A stretch of 64,000 nucleotides of DNA from Shimia sediminis. Its GTDB lineage: Bacteria; Pseudomonadota; Alphaproteobacteria; Rhodobacterales; Rhodobacteraceae. Location: contig NZ_RYZK01000001.1 in assembly GCF_003990645.1 (NCBI RefSeq), forward strand, positions 248,001-312,000, written 5' to 3'. The notes beneath the pieces were generated by a model, which saw nothing but the letters and a program-made list of their open reading frames with translations, was not told where the DNA came from and ran no database searches. The position numbers were made by a program, and so were the translations under genes. Below are positions 7,518 through 17,198 of this stretch, piece by piece (position 1 is the first letter of the stretch; the number at the start of each line of letters is the position of its first letter).

Positions 7518-7732
7518 CGGGGCAGGGTGCCAGAACGCCGAGGGGCTGCGCAACTGTCCGCTTGACCCACAGGAGTGCGCCGCCTATGGTCCGGCCCATG
7601 AACACCGCACGCAACATCATCATTATTTGCTGCATTCCTGCCTGAGACAATCTGGCGGGCCGTTCTTCTATTCCAAACATGCATTGAAGTTGTTAAGCCC
7701 GCCGCAAGCGCATTTGTGCCTGAGGACGAGAC
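7518..7732. other. Non-coding gap before cysS
   Basis: I see no gene in this stretch. It should hold the cysS promoter, but no convincing -35/-10 pair stands out. A short minus-strand frame beginning MQQIMMML at 7635 runs on into the broken gene without family resemblance and was not accepted. Confidence 0.5.
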
Positions 7733-9097
7733 ATGACGACGATTAAACTGCACAACTCGAAGAGCCGTAAAAAAGAGGTGTTCGAGCCGATCGATGCCCA
7801 AAACGTGCGCATGTATGTCTGTGGCCCGACGGTCTATGACCGCGCCCATATCGGCAATGCGCGCCCCGTGGTGGTGTTCGACGTGCTGAACCGGTTGCTG
7901 CGTCATGTCTATGGCGACGCGCATGTGACCTATGTGCGCAATTTCACCGACGTGGATGACAAGATCAACGCGCGGGCGGCCGAGTCGGGGCGTCCGATTT
8001 CCGAGATCACCGCAGAGACAACGCAGTGGTATCTGGATGACATGGGCGCGCTGGGGGCGATGGAGCCCGATCACATGCCGCGCGCCACGGCCTATATCCC
8101 GCAGATGGTCGAGATGATCGAAAAGCTGATCGCGGACGGGTTTGCCTATGCCAAGGACGGTCATGTGCTGTTCCGGGTGCGTGCCTACAAGGATTACGGC
8201 GCGTTGTCGGGGCGCTCGGTGGATGACATGATTGCCGGAGCGCGGGTGGAAATCGCGCCCTACAAGGAAGATCCGATGGATTTTGTGCTGTGGAAGCCTT
8301 CCGATGCCAGCCAGCCGGGGTGGGACAGCCCATGGGGGCATGGGCGTCCGGGCTGGCATATCGAATGCTCGGCGATGTCCTATGAGCTGTTGGGCGAGAG
8401 TTTCGACATTCACGGCGGCGGCAATGACCTGATGTTCCCGCACCATGAAAACGAAGTGGCGCAGAGCTGCTGTGCGCATCCCGAGGGAGAGTTCGCGCGC
8501 TATTGGCTGCACAATGAGATGCTGCAGGTCGAGGGCAAGAAGATGTCCAAGTCCCTGGGCAATTTCTTTACCGTGCATGACCTCTTGGCGCAGGGCATTC
8601 CGGGCGAGGTGATCCGGTTCGTGTTCCTGTCGACGCATTACGGCAAGCCGATGGACTGGACCGCCAAGAAAGCGGGTGAGGCCGAGGCAACGCTGCGCAA
8701 GTGGCGAACGTTGACCGAGGGCGTCGAGCCCTCGTCCAACGTGGCCGCGTCGGTTGTTGCGGCTGTGGCGGATGATCTGAACACGGCCGGGGCGATTGCG
8801 GAGTTGCATAAACTGGCCGGGGCCGGGGATGCGGCGGGCCTGTTGGCAGGCGCGCAGATGCTGGGATTGCTGACCAATGAGCTGGGGGATTGGGCCAAAG
8901 GGGTGGACCTGTCGGCCTATGAAGCCTTGTTGGCGCAAGCCCGTTCCAAAGCCATGGAAACCAAGGATTTCTCCGACGTGGACCGGATCAAGGCGGCTCT
9001 GGGCGCGGCGGGTGTTGAGGTGCGCATGAGCAAGGCGGGGGTCGAGTTGTTGCCCGCCGCCGGGTTTGATGCGGGCAAGCTGGAGGGGTTGCTGTGA
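7733..9097 (+). CDS. cysS: Cysteinyl-tRNA synthetase
   Basis: This class Ia synthetase has 454 residues and charges tRNA-Cys in the cytoplasm. [18 protein letters not shown] contains the zinc-binding Cys and the HIGN signature. [18 protein letters not shown] holds the other zinc ligands, and [11 protein letters not shown] is the KMSKS loop. The C-terminal region from about residue 340 is the DALR/anticodon-binding part. The length is normal. It is followed, after a double-palindrome repeat, by cimA. Confidence 0.96.
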   Translation: MTTIKLHNSKSRKKEVFEPIDAQNVRMYVCGPTVYDRAHIGNARPVVVFDVLNRLLRHVYGDAHVTYVRNFTDVDDKINARAAESGRPISEITAETTQWYLDDMGALGAMEPDHMPRATAYIPQMVEMIEKLIADGFAYAKDGHVLFRVRAYKDYGALSGRSVDDMIAGARVEIAPYKEDPMDFVLWKPSDASQPGWDSPWGHGRPGWHIECSAMSYELLGESFDIHGGGNDLMFPHHENEVAQSCCAHPEGEFARYWLHNEMLQVEGKKMSKSLGNFFTVHDLLAQGIPGEVIRFVFLSTHYGKPMDWTAKKAGEAEATLRKWRTLTEGVEPSSNVAASVVAAVADDLNTAGAIAELHKLAGAGDAAGLLAGAQMLGLLTNELGDWAKGVDLSAYEALLAQARSKAMETKDFSDVDRIKAALGAAGVEVRMSKAGVELLPAAGFDAGKLEGLL

Positions 9098-9117
9098 TGG
9101 TTGTGCTCCGGTGTTCA

Positions 9118-9167
9118 GAAATTCTTCTAGAAGAATTTCCTGCGGCCAAATTTTCTAGAAAATTTGG
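9118..9167. repeat. Double CTAG-centred palindrome element, copy B
   Basis: There are two perfect 22-bp inverted repeats, 9118-9139 and 9146-9167, with 6 bp between them and 28 bp between centres. The arms differ from copy A (AAATTCTTCTAGAAGAATTT in the first, CAAATTTTCTAGAAAATTTG in the second), but each change is matched by the complementary change on the other arm. The element lies 20 bp after the cysS stop and 12 bp before the cimA start. Confidence 0.85.
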
Positions 9168-9179
9168 GAAGGTGATGTC

Positions 9180-10811
9180 ATGACCAAGGAACGCCTCTAT
9201 CTCTATGACACCACCCTGCGGGATGGCCAGCAGACCCAAGGGGTGCAGTTCTCTACCCCTGAAAAGGCGCAGATTGCCGACGTGCTTGATACGCTGGGTG
9301 TGGATTACGTTGAGGGCGGCTGGCCGGGTGCCAACCCCACCGACAGCGAGTTTTTTGACGCCAAGCCCAAGATGGCCGCGACATTCACCGCCTTTGGCAT
9401 GACCAAGCGCGCAGGCATGTCGGCAGAGAACGACGATGTGCTGGCGGCGGTGATGAACGCAAACACGCCTGCGGTGTGTCTGGTGGGTAAGACCCATGAT
9501 TTCCACGTGGACAAGGCCCTTGGCATCACGCTGGAAGAAAACACCGAGAACGTGGCGCGGTCGATCGCGTATCTGGTGGCACAGGGGCGCGAGGCGCTGT
9601 TTGACGCGGAGCATTTCTTTGACGGCTACAAGGCCAATCCGGGCTATGCATTGGAGGTGGTCAAAGCGGCCTATGACGCGGGCGCGCGCTGGATCGTGTT
9701 GTGTGACACCAATGGCGGTGCGCTGCCGCGCGAGGTCTACGCGATCACCAAGGCGGTGATCGCGGCGGGCATTCCGGGCAGTCACGTCGGCATCCACACG
9801 CACAATGACACCGAACATGCGGTGGCCAATTCGCTGGCGGCGGTGGACGCCGGTGCGCGCCAGATCCAGGGCACGCTGAACGGGTTGGGCGAGCGCTGTG
9901 GCAACGCCAACCTGACCACGCTGATCCCGACCCTGTTGCTGAAAGAGCCCTATGCCAGCGCCTATGAGATGGGCGTTAGCATGACGGCGCTGGCCGGTCT
10001 GACCCGCGCCAGCCGTCTTTTGGATGACATCCTCAATCGTGTGCCGATGAAGCAGGCGGCCTATGTGGGGGCCTCGGCCTTTGCGCATAAGGCGGGGCTG
10101 CATGCCAGTGCCATTCTCAAGGATCCGTCGACCTATGAACATGTCGCGCCGGGGATCATTGGCAATGAGCGCATCATTCCGATGTCCAACCAGGCCGGGC
10201 AGTCGAATCTGCGCAAGCGGCTGGCGGATGCCGGGCTGGAGGTTGACAAGGGCAATCCTGCGCTCAGCGCGATCCTGAACCGGATCAAGGAACGCGAGGC
10301 AGATGGCTATAGCTATGACACGGCGCAGGCGAGTTTCGAGCTGTTGGCGCGGGATGAGCTGGGCCTGCGCGAGGCCTTTTTCGACGTGGAACGTTACCGC
10401 GTGATCTCGGAGCGCCGTCGCAATGCGCGCGGTCAGCTGGTGGTGGAATCCGAAGCGGTGGTGACGGTGCAGTTGCCTTCGGGCAAGAAGACCACGAGCT
10501 ATTTCAAGAACGAACATTCCGACGAGATGAGCGATGACGGGCCGGTGAACGCGTTGTGGCAGGCGCTGAAACAGGACCTTGGACCCTATCAGGCGGGGAT
10601 CGCCGGGGTGCGGTTGGTGGACTTCAAGGTGCGGATCACCAATGGTGGGACCGAGGCCGTGACCCGGGTCATCATAGATTTCGAAGATGAAAAGGGCCAT
10701 CGCTGGGCCACGGTTGGGGTTTCGGCCAATATCGTGGACGCCTCGTTCGAGGCGCTGTTGGAAGCGCTGAACTGGAAGCTGATGCGCGACGGCGCGGTAA
10801 GGGCGGGATAA
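9180..10811 (+). CDS. cimA: (R)-citramalate synthase
   Basis: The enzyme has 543 residues and condenses acetyl-CoA with pyruvate to citramalate on a threonine-independent route to isoleucine. The N-terminal TIM barrel begins LYDTTLRDGQQTQGVQFS, the active-site motif of the isopropylmalate/citramalate synthase family, and has the metal motif GIHTHNDTEHAVAN with GERCGNANL. The linker around 330-400 and a C-terminal LeuA-type allosteric domain (about 410-540) complete it, so feedback control is expected. The neighbouring ATG at 9174 opens only a two-codon frame; 9180 is the true start, preceded by GGGAAGG. Confidence 0.93.
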   Translation: MTKERLYLYDTTLRDGQQTQGVQFSTPEKAQIADVLDTLGVDYVEGGWPGANPTDSEFFDAKPKMAATFTAFGMTKRAGMSAENDDVLAAVMNANTPAVCLVGKTHDFHVDKALGITLEENTENVARSIAYLVAQGREALFDAEHFFDGYKANPGYALEVVKAAYDAGARWIVLCDTNGGALPREVYAITKAVIAAGIPGSHVGIHTHNDTEHAVANSLAAVDAGARQIQGTLNGLGERCGNANLTTLIPTLLLKEPYASAYEMGVSMTALAGLTRASRLLDDILNRVPMKQAAYVGASAFAHKAGLHASAILKDPSTYEHVAPGIIGNERIIPMSNQAGQSNLRKRLADAGLEVDKGNPALSAILNRIKEREADGYSYDTAQASFELLARDELGLREAFFDVERYRVISERRRNARGQLVVESEAVVTVQLPSGKKTTSYFKNEHSDEMSDDGPVNALWQALKQDLGPYQAGIAGVRLVDFKVRITNGGTEAVTRVIIDFEDEKGHRWATVGVSANIVDASFEALLEALNWKLMRDGAVRAG

Positions 10812-10814
10812 GCC

Positions 10815-11525
10815 ATGGATTGGGACGCGTTTTTCAAACTGCACGACGAGTTGCCTCGCGAAGGGCCGGGCACGGACGGGGATGTGCTATGGGCGGCCGA
10901 ACTGGGCGGCGTGCCTGCGCACGCGCGCATCCTGGATGGCGGCTCGGGGCCGGGCGGTGATATTGCCGCGCTGTTGCAGGTGGCGCCCGAGGGGCGTGTA
11001 TTGGCGGTCGAGATGCATCAGGGCTTTGCCGATGCGGTGGCCAAGCGGTTCGAAGACGACAAGCGGGTCACGGCCAGGGTGGGCAGCATGATGCGCGAAC
11101 ACGGGCCGTTTGATCTGATCTGGAGTGCCGGGGCGGTTTACTTTGTCGGCGTTGCCGAGGCGCTGAACACATGGCGCAAGGCCCTGGCACCGGGTGGTGT
11201 TGTGGCCTTTTCCGAGCCCTGCCTGTTCCGCCCGGCGCCGGATGACGCGGTCGAGACGCTGTTCGAAGGGATACTGCCGGATGACGAGGCGGGCATTCGT
11301 GCCAAGGTCGAAGCGGCGGGGTACGAGGTGCTCGGCACACGCCGGATCAGCGACGCCGGGTGGGAGGCTTATTATCAGCCGCAGGAGGCGCGCATCGAGA
11401 TGTTGCGGCAGGGGGCGGACGACGCTTTGAATGCGGTGCTGGATGAGGCTGAGGCCGAGATTGCCGTGTGGCGCAAACATCGCGAGGACTTTGGCTATCT
11501 CCTCTGTGTGACACGACCCCTATGA
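10815..11525 (+). CDS. Class I SAM-dependent methyltransferase
   Basis: The protein has 236 residues. LDGGSGPGGDIAALLQ is the glycine-rich S-adenosylmethionine loop (motif I), VLAVEMHQ supplies the acidic ribose-binding residue, and PFDLIWSAGAVYFVG is motif IV. LAPGGVVAFSEP fits the later strand. The gene begins 3 bp after cimA and its stop overlaps the next start (ATGA), so it is translated within the cimA run. The methyl acceptor cannot be predicted. Confidence 0.82.
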   Translation: MDWDAFFKLHDELPREGPGTDGDVLWAAELGGVPAHARILDGGSGPGGDIAALLQVAPEGRVLAVEMHQGFADAVAKRFEDDKRVTARVGSMMREHGPFDLIWSAGAVYFVGVAEALNTWRKALAPGGVVAFSEPCLFRPAPDDAVETLFEGILPDDEAGIRAKVEAAGYEVLGTRRISDAGWEAYYQPQEARIEMLRQGADDALNAVLDEAEAEIAVWRKHREDFGYLLCVTRPL

Positions 11526-12304
11526 CCGCAGACCTTGAGCGCGACATAGCCGCCTGTGCCGGCTTGGTGCAGCGCGGGGACCCGGACAGGTTCATGGCGG
11601 CGATGGCGGCACGGCCTGCGGCGCGGGATGTGCTGTTCCCGATCTATGCTTTCAACCTTGAGGTGGCGCGCGCGCCGTGGCTGACGCAAGAGGCGATGAT
11701 CGCCGAGATGCGGTTGCAGTGGTGGCGCGATGCATTGGAAGAGATTGGGCAGGGCGCGCCTGTACGCCGCCACGAGGTGGTGACCCCGCTGGCCGAAGTG
11801 CTGGATTCGCAAGGGGCCGCCTTGCTGGACAAGCTGATCGTGGCGCGGCGCTGGGACATCTACAAGGATCCCTTTGAGGATGCCGCGCATTTTGCCGATT
11901 ATCTGGATGCGACTTCGGGCAACCTGATGTGGTGTGCCGCGCGGGCCTTGGGAGAGGCCGACGAGGCCGCAGTGCGCGATTTGGCCTATGCCAGCGGGCT
12001 GGCCAGCTGGTTCCGGGCGATCCCCGAGTTGGAGGCGCAAAAGCGCGTGCCACTGGTGGATGGGCGGCCCGAGGCCGTGGCGCTTTTGGCCCAAGGCGGA
12101 TTGGCCCGGCTGCGCGCCGCACGACACGCGCGCTCAGGTGTGTCCAAGGCTGCAGGTCAGGCTTTGTTCGCGGGTTGGCAGGCCGAGGCGATCCTGAAGC
12201 AGGTCGCGGCCGAGCCACAGCGTGTGGCCGAGGGGGCGCTGGGACAAAGCGAGTTTGCCAAAAAGGCCGGGCTATTGCGGCGGTCCTTGACGGGGCGGTG
12301 GTGA
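11522..12304 (+). CDS. Squalene/phytoene synthase-family protein
   Basis: The protein has 260 residues with the alpha-helical trans-isoprenyl-synthase fold: FPIYAFNLEVARAPWLTQE near the N-terminus, MRLQWWRDALEEI, and ATSGNLMWCAARALG. It is shorter than true phytoene or squalene synthases (about 300-350) and lacks clear pairs of DxxxD metal motifs. It resembles the alphaproteobacterial group related to the complex I assembly factor NDUFAF6, so a catalytic role is doubtful. The start is taken at 11522, overlapping the preceding stop (ATGA). The stop codon itself lies in the first base pairs of a double-palindrome repeat. Confidence 0.78.
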   Translation: MTADLERDIAACAGLVQRGDPDRFMAAMAARPAARDVLFPIYAFNLEVARAPWLTQEAMIAEMRLQWWRDALEEIGQGAPVRRHEVVTPLAEVLDSQGAALLDKLIVARRWDIYKDPFEDAAHFADYLDATSGNLMWCAARALGEADEAAVRDLAYASGLASWFRAIPELEAQKRVPLVDGRPEAVALLAQGGLARLRAARHARSGVSKAAGQALFAGWQAEAILKQVAAEPQRVAEGALGQSEFAKKAGLLRRSLTGRW

Positions 12305-12353
12305 AAATCTTCTAGAAGATTTTCGGACCAGCAGAATTTTCTAGAAAATTCTG
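12303..12353. repeat. Double CTAG-centred palindrome element, copy C
   Basis: There are two perfect 22-bp palindromes, 12303-12324 and 12332-12353, with 7 bp between them and 29 bp between centres. The first overlaps the TGA stop of the upstream gene. The second ends four bases before the stop codon of the convergent MFS gene. Core sequences are AAAATCTTCTAGAAGATTTT and AGAATTTTCTAGAAAATTCT. Confidence 0.85.
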
Positions 12354-12357
12354 TACC

Positions 12358-13566
12358 TCAGGCGTCTTTCGGGCGGAACATCAGCCAGATCAGCGAGGCG
12401 CCTGCCAGCATCAGGAAGGGCGCCATGGCCAGGTTGACCGAGGTCCAGCCGGTCTGGGCATCGCCACCGGAACAATTCATCAGACCGCCCGAGGCCAGCG
12501 AGGCCACGGTGACACCGCCAAAGACGATGAGGTCGTTGAGGCCCTGCATCCGGCCACGCTCGGACGGTTCATGGGCGCCCGCCAGCATGGTGGTGGCACC
12601 AATGAAGCCAAAGTTCCAGCCAACGCCCAGCAGGATCAGCGCGATAAAGAAGTTCTCAAGCTCGACCCCCTGCAGCCCGACGGCACCCGCGGCAGCCAGG
12701 ATGACAAGGCCGGTGGCCATGATCTTTTCCACGCCGAAACGGGCGATCAGGTGGCCGGTGAAGAACGAGGGCACAAACATCGCCAGCACGTGGGCCGAGA
12801 CCACGTCGGCGGCGCTGTTCTGTTCAAATCCGCAGCCCACCACGGCCAGCGGGGTCGAGGTCATCACGAGGTTCATCAGCGCATAAGACACCATGGCGCA
12901 GATCACCGCCACGGCGATGCGTGGTGTCTTGAGCAGCTCCAGCCGCGAGCGGCCCTTGGGCGAGTCGGCGCTGGGGGCCTGCGGCTTGGGGATGTTGATA
13001 AAGAGGAACAGGGCTGAGCCGATCACGTTGATCAGGATCACCCCCAGATAGGTGCCCAAGAACGGAATGACCATCGCGTCGCTGGTGACCTTGACCAGCT
13101 GCGGGCCGATAATGGCCGAGGCCAGACCGCCGGCCATGACGTAGGAAATCGCCTTGGGGCGGAAATCGTCCGAGGCCGTATCGGCGGCGGCAAAGCGGTA
13201 GAACCCTTGTGCGCTCATGTAGATGCCGGTCAGAAGGCTGCCGAGCAGAAACACATAGAAACTGTTGAGATAGAGGCCATAGGCCCCGATGGCCCCGCCC
13301 AGTGCGCCACCCGCAGAGCCAACAAAGAACCCCACCCGGCGGCCGTATTTCTGCATGATCGCCGAGAGCGGCGTTGCCGCCAGCATCGAGCCCACAACAA
13401 TGAGCGAAATCGGCAATGTGGCAAAACAGGCGTTGGTGGTCAGAGACTGCCCCGCAAGGCCGCCAATGGTGAAAATCATCGGCATTTGCGCACCCAGAAA
13501 AGCCTGTGCAAGCACAAGGATAAACACGGTGCGTTTGGCGCGGGTATCGTCGATGGCGTGGCTCAT
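12358..13566 (-). CDS. MFS-family transporter
   Basis: The protein has 402 residues and about twelve membrane segments. The loop after the second segment, MQKYGRRVGFFVGS, is a relaxed form of the MFS motif G-x3-D-R-x-G-R-R. A second half begins after a polar loop (PKPQAPSADSPKGRSRLELLK, about 190-210). The overall shape is that of a major facilitator, probably an exporter, in the inner membrane; the substrate is unknown. It is transcribed towards the squalene-synthase-like gene, with copy C of the palindrome repeat between the two stops. Confidence 0.85.
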   Translation of the reverse strand: MSHAIDDTRAKRTVFILVLAQAFLGAQMPMIFTIGGLAGQSLTTNACFATLPISLIVVGSMLAATPLSAIMQKYGRRVGFFVGSAGGALGGAIGAYGLYLNSFYVFLLGSLLTGIYMSAQGFYRFAAADTASDDFRPKAISYVMAGGLASAIIGPQLVKVTSDAMVIPFLGTYLGVILINVIGSALFLFINIPKPQAPSADSPKGRSRLELLKTPRIAVAVICAMVSYALMNLVMTSTPLAVVGCGFEQNSAADVVSAHVLAMFVPSFFTGHLIARFGVEKIMATGLVILAAAGAVGLQGVELENFFIALILLGVGWNFGFIGATTMLAGAHEPSERGRMQGLNDLIVFGGVTVASLASGGLMNCSGGDAQTGWTSVNLAMAPFLMLAGASLIWLMFRPKDA

Positions 13567-13805
13567 GCGCCAACGGTTAGCTGGTTAACTAGCGAAGGTC
13601 CAGATGGGCAATACCGCGACGCGACGTTTTCCGCGATCGTCCGGATTCTTCGGACGGGGGCAGGTCAGCAATCCCAAAATGGGCGGTAGCCCCGGGGCTT
13701 GGCGCGCAGGCCGCTCTTGTGGGTCATTTGCGGATTGGCGATTGCATTGCCGCCCCGATCGCGCCAAGCATTCCTGAGCTTCGCAAACCGGAGAAGGAGA
13801 GCGCC

Positions 13806-14444
13806 GTGGGTGACATGGTCGGACGCATCATTGAAACCGACGCCTGCGTGGCCGAAGGTGCGGCGTGGCTGATTGCGCAGGAGCCGCGATTTGCCCCGGT
13901 GTTGGAACAGTGCGCGCCCTTGCCTTTGCGGCGGCGGGCCGACGGGTTTGCCCAGCTTCTGAGCGCCATTGTCAGCCAGCAGGTCAGCACAGCCTCGGCT
14001 GCTGCGATCTGGAAACGTATGCAGGACGCGCGGCTGACCGGTCCGCGCAAAATCCAATGGGCCAGCGATGACGATCTGCGCGCCGTGGGGCTCAGCCGTC
14101 AGAAAATCCGCTATGCCCGCGCGCTGGCCGAGGCAGGCATCAACTATGCCGATCTGCGTGGGCTTCCGGATGACGCGGTGATCAGCACCCTTGTTGCCGT
14201 GCCGGGGATCGGCCCCTGGACAGCCGAGGTCTATGCCATGTTCTCGCTGGGTCGTGCGGATGTCTTCGCGCCGGGCGATCTGGCGTTGCAGGAAGCCGCG
14301 CGCATCCTGTTCGAGCTGCCCGAGCGGCCCAGTGAAAAAGCCTTGCGGCAAATGGCCGAGGACTGGAGCCCGTGGCGGTCGGTTGCGGCGCGCGCGCTTT
14401 GGGCCTACTACCGGGTGGCAAAGGACAGGGAAGGGATCCGATGA
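13806..14444 (+). CDS. DNA-3-methyladenine glycosylase (HhH-GPD, AlkA type)
   Basis: The protein has 212 residues. AQLLSAIVSQQVSTASAAAIWKR is the conserved N-terminal helix pair of the AlkA group. VPGIGPWTAEVYAMFSLGRADVFAPGDLALQEA holds the helix-hairpin-helix with its G-I-G hairpin and the catalytic aspartate (PGDLAL). It should excise alkylated bases from DNA. The GTG at 13806 follows an AAGGAGAG ribosome-binding site and is chosen; an ATG at 13815 is possible. The gene overlaps the next by ATGA, forming a two-gene unit. Confidence 0.88.
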   Translation: MGDMVGRIIETDACVAEGAAWLIAQEPRFAPVLEQCAPLPLRRRADGFAQLLSAIVSQQVSTASAAAIWKRMQDARLTGPRKIQWASDDDLRAVGLSRQKIRYARALAEAGINYADLRGLPDDAVISTLVAVPGIGPWTAEVYAMFSLGRADVFAPGDLALQEAARILFELPERPSEKALRQMAEDWSPWRSVAARALWAYYRVAKDREGIR

Positions 14445-15106
14445 CTCGCGTTTTATCAGCAGGCCGCAAAGAGCCGATTTCAGGCACCACCCGCAGCGCG
14501 GTGGTCTTTCTGCATGGATATGGTGCGAACGGAGCCGACCTGTTGGGGCTGGCCGATCCCCTGGCCGAGCATCTGCCGGACACGCTGTTCCTGGCGCCGG
14601 ATGCCCCGGAAAGCATTCCGGGCATGCCGATGGGGCTGCAATGGTTCCCGATCCCGTGGATCGACGGCTCATCCGAGGAAGAAAGCGAACGTGGCCTGCA
14701 GGCGGCGGCAGAAGATCTGAATGCCTTTCTGGATGCGGTGATGGTGGATGAGGATCTGTTGCCTGAGCAGGTCGTTCTGTTCGGCTTTTCCCAAGGCACC
14801 ATGATGGCGTTGCATGTGGCCCCGCGCCGTGAAGACGAAGTTGCGGGGATCGTGGCCTTTTCCGGACGCCTGCTGGCGCCGGAACTGCTCGGGGATGAGG
14901 CGCAGAGCAAGCCGCCGATCCTGCTGGTGCATGGCGATCAGGATGACGTGGTGCCGGTACAGTCACTGCCACAGGCGGCAGAAGCCTTGCAGAACGCCGG
15001 GTTCACGGATGTTTATGCCCATATCATGAAAGGCACCGCGCACGGGATTGCCCCGGACGGCCTGTCGGTGGCGCTGGCGTTTATGCGCGACAAGCTGGGG
15101 CTGTGA
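14441..15106 (+). CDS. Carboxylesterase/phospholipase-family alpha/beta hydrolase
   Basis: The enzyme has 221 residues, typical of the bacterial carboxylesterase II (Abhydrolase_2) family. VVFLHGYGANG forms the oxyanion region and LFGFSQGTMMAL the nucleophile elbow with Ser. LLVHGDQDDVVPV supplies the Asp and KGTAHGI the His of the triad. It has no signal peptide, so it acts in the cytoplasm on small esters or acyl-thioesters. It is coupled to the DNA glycosylase gene by a 4-bp overlap; the shared purpose is not obvious. Confidence 0.88.
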   Translation: MTRVLSAGRKEPISGTTRSAVVFLHGYGANGADLLGLADPLAEHLPDTLFLAPDAPESIPGMPMGLQWFPIPWIDGSSEEESERGLQAAAEDLNAFLDAVMVDEDLLPEQVVLFGFSQGTMMALHVAPRREDEVAGIVAFSGRLLAPELLGDEAQSKPPILLVHGDQDDVVPVQSLPQAAEALQNAGFTDVYAHIMKGTAHGIAPDGLSVALAFMRDKLGL

Positions 15107-15252
15107 GCCAAGCAAGTGACCAAGTGGCAAATCTGCCATAGAACGTAAATCGAAAATCGGTATCGGGACGGAAACGGTTATAGTTCTTTGCGTCCTGAAA
15201 TGCAGGTTCTATAAGAACTCAATTGATTTTTTCGTCCGCCTCGGAGGCCGCA

Positions 15253-16872
15253 ATGCGTAGAAACTCCTTTCCTTCCATTTATTCATTTCTTCTCGGGACA
15301 GTATTCACCGCTGGTTTCGGCACACTTGCGCCGATGGCATCAGCGGAATCAGGTACAATCGTTTTGGCAGATCATCCGGTGCGGATGTTGTCATTCGACA
15401 CTGCCAACACCTATCACAAGGGCTCGGTAGAGCTGTCCCTTGGAACGTCACAGGCGAACCCGGACACGGCATCGGGAACCGGCAACCAATTGTATTATGG
15501 TGGCGGCAGCTATGCGGTAAATGACCGGCTGATGCTGGGCATGGATCTTCACAACTATGTTGATCCGGTTGGCGGCCTTATCGGTGGTGCCCTTCCGGAT
15601 GTACACATGACGACGCTGGCGGGGTGGGGTAAGTATCAGCTGTATTCCGGTGATCGCTTCAGCGTTTCGGCCTTGGGATCGATCGAGAACTTTCTCGAAC
15701 TGGAATCACCTTTGTTTGGCGGCGACGCATCTGGCACCACGATCGGGGCCCTGAAGCTCCCGGTGTCTTATGATGTGTCCAGCGATCTGCAGCTGCACTT
15801 TGTGCCCGCGTTGTACTACATGCCGAGCACCGTGAACGGCGTGGATTTCTATGGCACCATTGCGTCACTTGGCTTTGGGGCCACATACAGGGCCAGTGAT
15901 CGCTGGGCTCTGTTCGGCACCGTGGATGCACCCATCAGCGGAACCAACACGATTGCTAGTGACGGATCCTATGAAAAAACGCCGGTCTGGTCGGTCGGCG
16001 CACGATACAATGTCTCTCCGAAAGCCGCACTGGAAGGCTATGTGACCAACGGTATCGGGATGACGCCTGCGACCAGTGTCCTTACATTCTGGCCCGAAGG
16101 CGATGAACCTCTGATCGGAATGAGATTGGTGTATACGCCCGGCGCAAATCGCCCGAACAGTTATCGTGGTGCCCCCGCGCCGCTGACCGCGCGTCAACGG
16201 ACTGTACAACAGGACGGATTCACGATGGGCTCGGCAGATGTGTCTGAGCCTGGCGATGTCCGGGTATCTGCCTGGTATGGGTCGGACAACCAAGCCGGTG
16301 CGCTGCTGTCGATCAGCCCCGACCGTGACGGTGAATTTCAGTTCATCGTAGAGCAGTATTCCGACAATGCGACGGCTGACCAATCCTTGGTTCCGACGTC
16401 CGATGCCCGCTACATGCTGGGGCCAAAACTGCGCTTGATGGATCAAAACAACGGAGACTCTTTCTCGCTGAGCGCCAGGGCACTGTATGGTCGTCGCATT
16501 GATACCACGCAACGTATCGGGGTCTTTTTTGCTGAACTTATCGGCAGCTACAAAGCGTCCAATGGCGCCATTTTCACGGTCAACCCGAAGGTTGCGGCCT
16601 TTGGCGACACCGAAATTGCGGGCTTGGGGCTTGGGGTGAACTATGCCGTCTTTGACGGCCTGGACCTGATCGCCGAGGTGACGCCCGTGGCGCTTGACGG
16701 GTCAGATTTCACCTGGGCTGCAGGGCTGCGCTATACCGTCGGGAACAGCGGTTTCAGCATTGATGCACAAGCGACAAACGCGATTGGTCGTTACGGCATT
16801 GGTGGCATGGTTGCGCAGGACGACACCAGGGTGTCTTTGACGCTTTCAAAAGTCTTTAACGTGCTGCGGTAA
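15253..16872 (+). CDS. Exported, probable outer-membrane beta-barrel protein of unknown function
   Basis: The protein has 539 residues and an N-terminal signal peptide ending near MASAESG. The body is rich in Gly, aromatic residues and alternating polar/hydrophobic strands (for example QLYYGGGSYAVNDRLMLGMD and FGATYRASDRWALFGTVDA), as in transmembrane beta barrels. It appears to consist of two barrel-like halves joined near APAPLTARQRTVQQDG (about 300-320). The start at 15253 follows CGGAGG. No named family was recognised. The 5' leader (15182-15219) can form a hairpin, AGTTCTT with AAGAACT. Confidence 0.65.
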   Translation: MRRNSFPSIYSFLLGTVFTAGFGTLAPMASAESGTIVLADHPVRMLSFDTANTYHKGSVELSLGTSQANPDTASGTGNQLYYGGGSYAVNDRLMLGMDLHNYVDPVGGLIGGALPDVHMTTLAGWGKYQLYSGDRFSVSALGSIENFLELESPLFGGDASGTTIGALKLPVSYDVSSDLQLHFVPALYYMPSTVNGVDFYGTIASLGFGATYRASDRWALFGTVDAPISGTNTIASDGSYEKTPVWSVGARYNVSPKAALEGYVTNGIGMTPATSVLTFWPEGDEPLIGMRLVYTPGANRPNSYRGAPAPLTARQRTVQQDGFTMGSADVSEPGDVRVSAWYGSDNQAGALLSISPDRDGEFQFIVEQYSDNATADQSLVPTSDARYMLGPKLRLMDQNNGDSFSLSARALYGRRIDTTQRIGVFFAELIGSYKASNGAIFTVNPKVAAFGDTEIAGLGLGVNYAVFDGLDLIAEVTPVALDGSDFTWAAGLRYTVGNSGFSIDAQATNAIGRYGIGGMVAQDDTRVSLTLSKVFNVLR

Positions 16873-17198
16873 ACACCCGGCACATAAAAATGCGATTGCC
16901 TGAAAATCGGGCAATCGCACCGTCATGACCGCGTTACATTCCCGGCCTATCCCGTCTTTGTGAAAACCGTATATCGTGAGGCTTGCCAGATGCTTGCCAC
17001 GATATATAGTAGGTTTGAGCCGGGGCGGGGCTGCCTGCTTTGGTGCTGGAACAAGAGCAGGCGACAGTGTTTCGACTTATTGTTGAGATACGACAATGAG
17101 GCGAAGCACCCGGAACCTAACAAGGGTGTGGGCGTTTCGAAATCAACTTGTGTCCCAAGTTTTTCCCGAAACGCGATAGGCGGAGGACGACTCGAGCC
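16873..17198. other. 326-bp gap with two inverted repeats
   Basis: No gene is seen here. A 10-bp stem, TGCGATTGCC (16891-16900) with GGCAATCGCA (16910-16919), follows the barrel gene but has no T run, so it may be a weak terminator. A second dyad, TATATCGTG (16970-16978) with CACGATATA (16998-17006), has a direct repeat GCTTGCC twice in its loop. It lies upstream of the HNH gene and may be an operator or leader structure. Base composition is visibly more A+T-rich than the neighbours. Confidence 0.5.

Noticed and set aside
7363-7635. Small minus-strand protein beginning MQQIMMMLRAVFMG
   Set aside because: It runs on into the broken MmcQ/YjbR gene in another frame, with no stop of its own at a sensible place and no recognised family.
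8988-10844. 618-residue minus-strand open frame
   Set aside because: It mirrors cimA, is dominated by His/Arg/Gln/Leu, and has no family resemblance.
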